A stretch of DNA of 10,757 bases from Gammaproteobacteria bacterium (lineage in GTDB: Bacteria; Pseudomonadota; Gammaproteobacteria; Arenicellales; JAOTYS01). The notes under the pieces were generated by a model. The model saw only the letters and a program-made list of their open reading frames with translations. It was not told the origin of the DNA and did no database searches. Position numbers and translations under genes: made by a program. Numbering within the stretch: position 1 is the first letter of the stretch; every line of letters begins with the position of its first letter. The stretch is taken from positions 1 to 10,757 of the forward strand of contig JAOTYS010000126.1 in assembly GCA_029861795.1 (NCBI GenBank), written 5' to 3'. Of this stretch, positions 7,878 to 10,757 are shown one piece after another.

Positions 7878-8300
7878 TCAGCGCTGCGCCACCGCTCTCT
7901 GGGTCAAGTCCGTGTCGACTTGACCGCTACGGGCCGACTGCACCGGGTAACTCCCATCATTGTTCACCAACTCAGCCAACGTGGCCTTGGGAATCTTTTC
8001 TGACACAAAACTGTGGACATCCTTAAGCACATTGGCACAGTACAAGTAGTTCACCCGGTAGTATACTTCTTTCCCACGCTTCTCGCATAACAGTAACTCC
8101 GCAGTCTTTAGCACTTTGAGATGATGCGAGATCGCTGGTCGACTAAGTTTAAATAGGCTGGCAATTTGATTGACGCACAATTCCTCTCCAGATTCAAAAG
8201 TCAACAAAATCTTTTGCCGATAAATATCACCAAGTGCCGAAAAGAACTGTGCAAATTTTTCCCAAGACGACGGAAGATTTTCAGCGTGCTGTGGATTCAT
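7878..8300 (-). CDS. ArsR-family winged-helix transcriptional regulator
   Basis: Predicted dimeric DNA-binding repressor of 140 aa. The N-terminal segment FAQFFSALGDIYRQKIL (16-32) is the first-helix signature of ArsR/SmtB proteins. ELCVNQIASLF (40-50) leads into recognition helix SRPAISHHLKVLKTAELL (53-70). The wing is CEKRGKEVYYRVN (72-84). The classical ArsR metal motif ELCVC is changed: Cys42 remains but the second Cys is Asn44. Other cysteines are 72 and 88, so an arsenic site of the E. coli type is not supported, and the ligand is unknown. The tail after about 115 is low in hydrophobics and likely flexible. ATG 8300 has no clear Shine-Dalgarno. It diverges from nadC across a 349-bp gap with inverted repeats and precedes the UMF1 transporter gene on the same strand; both are plausible targets, by inference only. 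Confidence 0.9.
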   Translation of the reverse strand: MNPQHAENLPSSWEKFAQFFSALGDIYRQKILLTFESGEELCVNQIASLFKLSRPAISHHLKVLKTAELLLCEKRGKEVYYRVNYLYCANVLKDVHSFVSEKIPKATLAELVNNDGSYPVQSARSGQVDTDLTQRAVAQR

Positions 8301-8310
8301 GCTATCTGTT

Positions 8311-8439
8311 AGCGTGGTCGGATTTCAGTGAGAGAGATGGTTGTCTCGGGATCAAGATCAGTCTCAAGTCTGAGAGAATAAACGAATCACATATCATGTC
8401 AACATTGATTTTTGATTTGCAGCGCGATCTGACCACGCT
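8311..8439. repeat. 13-bp inverted repeat with 103-nt spacer
   Basis: AGCGTGGTCGGAT (8311-8323) recurs as the reverse complement ATCTGACCACGCT (8427-8439), with 12 of 13 bases matching. The left arm begins 10 bp upstream of the regulator's start codon. The wide spacing would suit two operator half-sites joined by looping, or the ends of a very small element. No target-site duplication is seen at the outer edges, so a mobile element is not supported. Confidence 0.5.
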
Positions 8440-8461
8440 CAGAGTTTTTGTCGAACAGTCC

Positions 8462-8484
8462 TAAACACGCTGTGGGTGTGTTTA
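8462..8484. repeat. TAAACAC-N9-GTGTTTA inverted repeat
   Basis: A perfect 7-bp inverted repeat with a 9-nt centre, followed on the plus strand by TTTCCCC. It lies about 165 bp upstream of nadC. It is not the enteric NadR box, whose arms run TGTTTA...TAAACA in the opposite orientation. It could be a regulator site; it could also be a weak hairpin, though the stem is AT-rich and no long T tract follows. Confidence 0.4.
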
Positions 8485-8521
8485 TTTCCCCTTGGGTTCG
8501 CAGTATATGGATTGCAGCGTC

Positions 8522-8531
8522 ATTGTACAAT
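8522..8531. promoter_or_regulatory. perfect 10-bp palindrome, candidate operator for nadC
   Basis: ATTGTACAAT is fully self-complementary and lies about 120 bp upstream of the nadC start, between the longer inverted repeats and the gene. A 10-bp palindrome can arise by chance, and no regulator is assigned. Confidence 0.25.
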
Positions 8532-8649
8532 CGTCAAATCGATTTCTCTGAACTACGGCAGATGCGTTCCGAAACCCTCGATCACCGATATGGGTGACAG
8601 AGCTGCGTGAAAGATCTCATCGACACTTCTTGATTCAAATCCAGTACAA

Positions 8650-9480
8650 ATGATAACGAATATGGACATTGTGCGAACCGTTCAGTACGCGCTAGCGGAG
8701 GACATCGGCGCGGGGGATTTGTCTGCGGAATTACTGCCGTCAGATTTGATCGTGACGGCCAAACTGGTATCGCGGCAAGATGCCGTGCTGTGTGGTATAC
8801 AATGGTTCGAACAAACTTTTGTTTGTGTGGATTCCACTGTTGATATCGCCTGGCATGCAAGCGATGGTGACGATATCAACAATGAGCAGGTCCTGTGTGT
8901 TGTCAAAGGATCCGCTCGCAACATCGTCACAGCCGAACGCACCGCGCTTAATTTCGTCCAGACCTTATCGGGAACAGCCACCACCACAAAGCGTTATGTT
9001 CAAGCGTTGCGTGGCACTAAGGCGCGAATCCTGGATACCCGTAAGACCTTACCAGGGCTGCGGCATGCGCAAAAATACGCTGTGCGCTGTGGGGGCGCCA
9101 CCAATCATCGAATGGGGCTATATGACGGTATCCTTATCAAGGAAAACCACATCAATGCGGCCGGCTCCATCACTGCTGCTCTGGGAAAATGCCGTCGCCA
9201 TGCCATTCATGGACGACTGGTCGAGGTGGAGGTGGAGACACTGGCGGAGCTGCACGAGGCCTTAGCGGCGGGCGCAACGCGAATACTGCTGGACAATTTT
9301 GACCTCGAAGAAATGACCACCGCAGTAAACGTCAATGACGGGCGAGCAGAACTGGAGGCATCCGGTATGGTTACCCTAAAAAATGTTCGCGCCATTGCCA
9401 AAACAGGGGTTGACTATATTTCCGTCGGCGCGCTCACCAAGCATGTAAGCGCTGTCGACCTGTCACTGCGTATCGACTAG
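8650..9480 (+). CDS. nadC: NadC, quinolinate phosphoribosyltransferase (decarboxylating)
   Basis: Converts quinolinate and PRPP to nicotinate mononucleotide, CO2 and pyrophosphate, the step that joins de novo synthesis to the common NAD pathway; cytosolic dimer or hexamer. The 276-aa protein has an N-terminal mixed domain (about 1-105) ending in TAERTALNFVQTLSGTAT (94-111). The barrel carries DTRKTLPGLRHAQKYAV (129-145, with the Arg and Lys residues that bind substrate phosphates and carboxylates), GGATNHRMGLYDGILIKENH (148-167), VEVEVET (191-197), LLDNF (213-217) and ISVGALTKH (257-265). It lacks roughly 20 N-terminal residues of the E. coli protein. ATG 8650 is the first possible ATG or GTG after an in-frame stop at 8608; ATG 8662 also fits, and neither has a good Shine-Dalgarno. 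It diverges from the arsR-type gene and converges on pgeF with a 19-bp gap. Confidence 0.97.
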   Translation: MITNMDIVRTVQYALAEDIGAGDLSAELLPSDLIVTAKLVSRQDAVLCGIQWFEQTFVCVDSTVDIAWHASDGDDINNEQVLCVVKGSARNIVTAERTALNFVQTLSGTATTTKRYVQALRGTKARILDTRKTLPGLRHAQKYAVRCGGATNHRMGLYDGILIKENHINAAGSITAALGKCRRHAIHGRLVEVEVETLAELHEALAAGATRILLDNFDLEEMTTAVNVNDGRAELEASGMVTLKNVRAIAKTGVDYISVGALTKHVSAVDLSLRID

Positions 9481-9499
9481 CGCAGTGTGTCGGCTCGAA

Positions 9500-10240
9500 T
9501 TATTCGATCCAAATCAGCGACGCCATCCTGCCGCAACGCCGATCCCTACGATAAGAAAAGAAATGCTCTTCCTCCGTATAAGTACAGACTTCGCCTCCAC
9601 ATATCTGTGTAACGCCAGAACGCTGAAGGCGCAGACGAGTTAATGCGTACAGATCCGCCAGCCAATAATCCTTCCTGATCGAGGGAGTGAACGCTGCCCT
9701 GTGTTCAGGATCGTCAGCAGCAAATTCATTGTAGACATCCCTACCCACTTCGTAGGCGCGAGGTCCTATTGCAGGTCCCATCCATGCCAGCGGCGTAGCG
9801 GATGACACAAACACTGATACCGCACGCTCGACGATGCCGCCGGCCAGCCCTCTCCATCCTACATGGACCAGAGAAACCCGATCGCCAGAACGATCACACA
9901 TAAACAGGGGCAAACAATCTGCAGTCAATATCGCACACACCACACCGGGCTCACTGGTGTAACTGCCGTCCGCACAAACCCCTGATGTCACCTCAGCGGC
10001 GTTGACTACTTCGACCCCGTGGATTTGATTCAACCAAGTAGGCTCACGCGGGAGCTTAAGGCCTTGGCGTAGCACCTCACGGTTGCGACAAACACAGTCG
10101 AAACAATCGCCAACGTGATCAGCCAGGTTTAAGGAACTATAGGGCCCAGCGCTGACGCCTCCTTGTCGCAAAGTGGTGATTGCGTGCACACGCGCGGGCG
10201 CGGGCCAAGCCGCACTAAGCGTGCAAACCTTGCTCGCCAT
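9500..10240 (-). CDS. pgeF: PgeF/YfiH, peptidoglycan editing factor (DUF152, laccase-domain family)
   Basis: 246-aa cytosolic protein of the YfiH family. In E. coli PgeF keeps L-serine from replacing L-alanine at the first position of the peptidoglycan stem peptide. Family members have also been called polyphenol oxidases or purine nucleoside phosphorylases, so in vitro activity is debated. The metal and active-site residues are present: NQIHG (71-75, His74), TADCLP (106-111, Cys109) and HVGWRG (126-131, His126). GPAIGP and the C-terminal SYRRD/GRMASLIW segment also fit. The start ATG (10240) shares its A with the last base of the rluD stop TGA, so the two genes are probably translationally coupled; AAGG lies about 8 nt before the ATG. 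Gene order rluD-pgeF matches E. coli. It ends 19 bp from the nadC stop, facing it. Confidence 0.93.
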   Translation of the reverse strand: MASKVCTLSAAWPAPARVHAITTLRQGGVSAGPYSSLNLADHVGDCFDCVCRNREVLRQGLKLPREPTWLNQIHGVEVVNAAEVTSGVCADGSYTSEPGVVCAILTADCLPLFMCDRSGDRVSLVHVGWRGLAGGIVERAVSVFVSSATPLAWMGPAIGPRAYEVGRDVYNEFAADDPEHRAAFTPSIRKDYWLADLYALTRLRLQRSGVTQICGGEVCTYTEEEHFFSYRRDRRCGRMASLIWIE

Positions 10241-10757
10241 CAGCTGGCCTTGCTATCCGCCTGGAGGTTCGCCACCAGCTTTTGCATATCCACAGGCATC
10301 GGTTGATCCCAACTCATTACTCGGTCGGACTCAGGGTGCAGCAACGACAGGTGCGACGCGTGCAGAGCTTGCCTACGGAATTCTCTTAGTGCCGTTATCA
10401 ATGCCATGCTTGCATCTTTTGGCACACACAGTCGACCACCATAGACCGGGTCCCCCACCAGCGGATGCCCTATGTGGCGAAAGTGTACCCGTATCTGATG
10501 GGTTCGCCCGGTCTCCAGTTCTACCCTAACCAAAGTGTGCGCACGGTAACGTCCGAGCACCCGATAGTGACTCACCGCGGGCTTGCCCCGAGAGGTAACC
10601 GTCATGCGGCGCCGGTCTCCTTGGTGCCGACCCACGGGTGCGTCTACCCGGCCGCCCGCTATGATCTTGCCGCTGACCACCGCGATGTAGCCGCGCTTGA
10701 CACTACGTGATTTAAGTTGCTTCACCAATGCAAGCCGAGCGCAGTCGGTTCTCGCGA
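10240..10757 (-). CDS. rluD: RluD-type 23S rRNA pseudouridine synthase, 5' part outside window
   Basis: Partial gene: the frame stays open to the right edge, so the N-terminus is missing and the true start is not visible. The roughly 172 residues present are the C-terminal part of the RluA-family catalytic domain, with GKPAVSHYRVL, LETGRTHQIRVH, GHPLVGDPVYGG and RQALHASHLSLLHP. The S4 domain and the catalytic Asp motif (HRLDKDTSG in the family) would lie beyond the window. RluD makes pseudouridines 1911, 1915 and 1917 in helix 69 of 23S rRNA, which helps late 50S assembly. RluD is preferred over RluC or RluA because pgeF follows with a one-base overlap, as next to rluD in many gammaproteobacteria. 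The stop is TGA at 10242 to 10240. Confidence 0.9.
   Translation of the reverse strand, partial: ARTDCARLALVKQLKSRSVKRGYIAVVSGKIIAGGRVDAPVGRHQGDRRRMTVTSRGKPAVSHYRVLGRYRAHTLVRVELETGRTHQIRVHFRHIGHPLVGDPVYGGRLCVPKDASMALITALREFRRQALHASHLSLLHPESDRVMSWDQPMPVDMQKLVANLQADSKAS

Larger units (their letters stand above)
8301..8649. other. divergent arsR-nadC intergenic region with candidate operators
   Basis: 349 bp without a convincing gene. It must contain the promoters of the regulator (minus) and of nadC (plus), but I find no hexamer pair good enough to name. It holds four inverted repeats: a long-spaced 13-bp pair (8311-8439), a TCTCA/TGAGA pair (8362-8375), TAAACAC/GTGTTTA (8462-8484) and the palindrome ATTGTACAAT (8522-8531). 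A smaller TCACC/GGTGA pair lies at 8582-8597. A possible 22-codon frame (8396-8464, plus) lacks a ribosome binding site. Confidence 0.6.

Noticed and set aside
8396..8464. 22-codon frame followed by the TAAACAC/GTGTTTA hairpin, considered as a leader peptide
   Set aside because: No Shine-Dalgarno, no run of regulatory codons, and no T tract after the hairpin.
8462..8484. NadR box upstream of nadC
   Set aside because: The enteric NadR site has arms TGTTTA...TAAACA; here the arms are in the opposite orientation.

Overview
This window reads as ordinary chromosomal DNA from a gammaproteobacterium. The ClpB, HtpG, NadC and RluD sequences all look gammaproteobacterial. The gene order rluD-pgeF, with clpB further along the same strand, is a degraded version of the rluD-yfiH(pgeF)-clpB neighbourhood of Escherichia coli and its relatives. 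I cannot place the organism more finely without a database search. Nothing here looks like a phage, an insertion sequence, an integron, a CRISPR array or a defence island.

Left part (1-3543). A complete tRNA-Pro(TGG) gene lies on the minus strand behind a strong sigma70-type promoter with a GC-rich discriminator. It diverges from htpG (Hsp90) on the plus strand, which has a good heat-shock (sigma32-type) promoter. htpG runs tail to tail into a minus-strand nucleotidyltransferase gene (mannose-1-phosphate guanylyltransferase / NDP-sugar pyrophosphorylase type), and the two coding ends overlap by 11 bp.

Middle (3544-7877). clpB, the Hsp100 disaggregase, is on the minus strand with its own well-matched sigma32-type promoter. 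Upstream of it, on the same strand, is a UMF1-family (Atg22-like) major facilitator transporter. Between that transporter and the arsR-type gene lies about 230 bp without a gene but full of inverted repeats and terminator-like hairpins.

Right part (7878-10757). An ArsR-family regulator (minus) diverges from nadC (plus; quinolinate phosphoribosyltransferase, NAD synthesis). The 349-bp gap between them holds several inverted repeats that may be operators. nadC converges on pgeF (peptidoglycan editing factor), which overlaps by one base the stop codon of rluD. The 5' part of rluD lies outside the window.

How the genes fit together: htpG and clpB are both protein-quality-control genes with sigma32-like promoters that share the same 13-nt spacer, and only one gene separates them, so this looks like a small heat-shock cluster. 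rluD-pgeF is a tightly coupled pair. nadC, the arsR-type gene and the transporter occupy the place between pgeF and clpB, which are adjacent in E. coli. The most interesting loose ends are the structured spacer at 7688-7844, the repeat-rich arsR/nadC gap, and the cyanobacterial-looking nucleotidyltransferase between the two chaperone genes.
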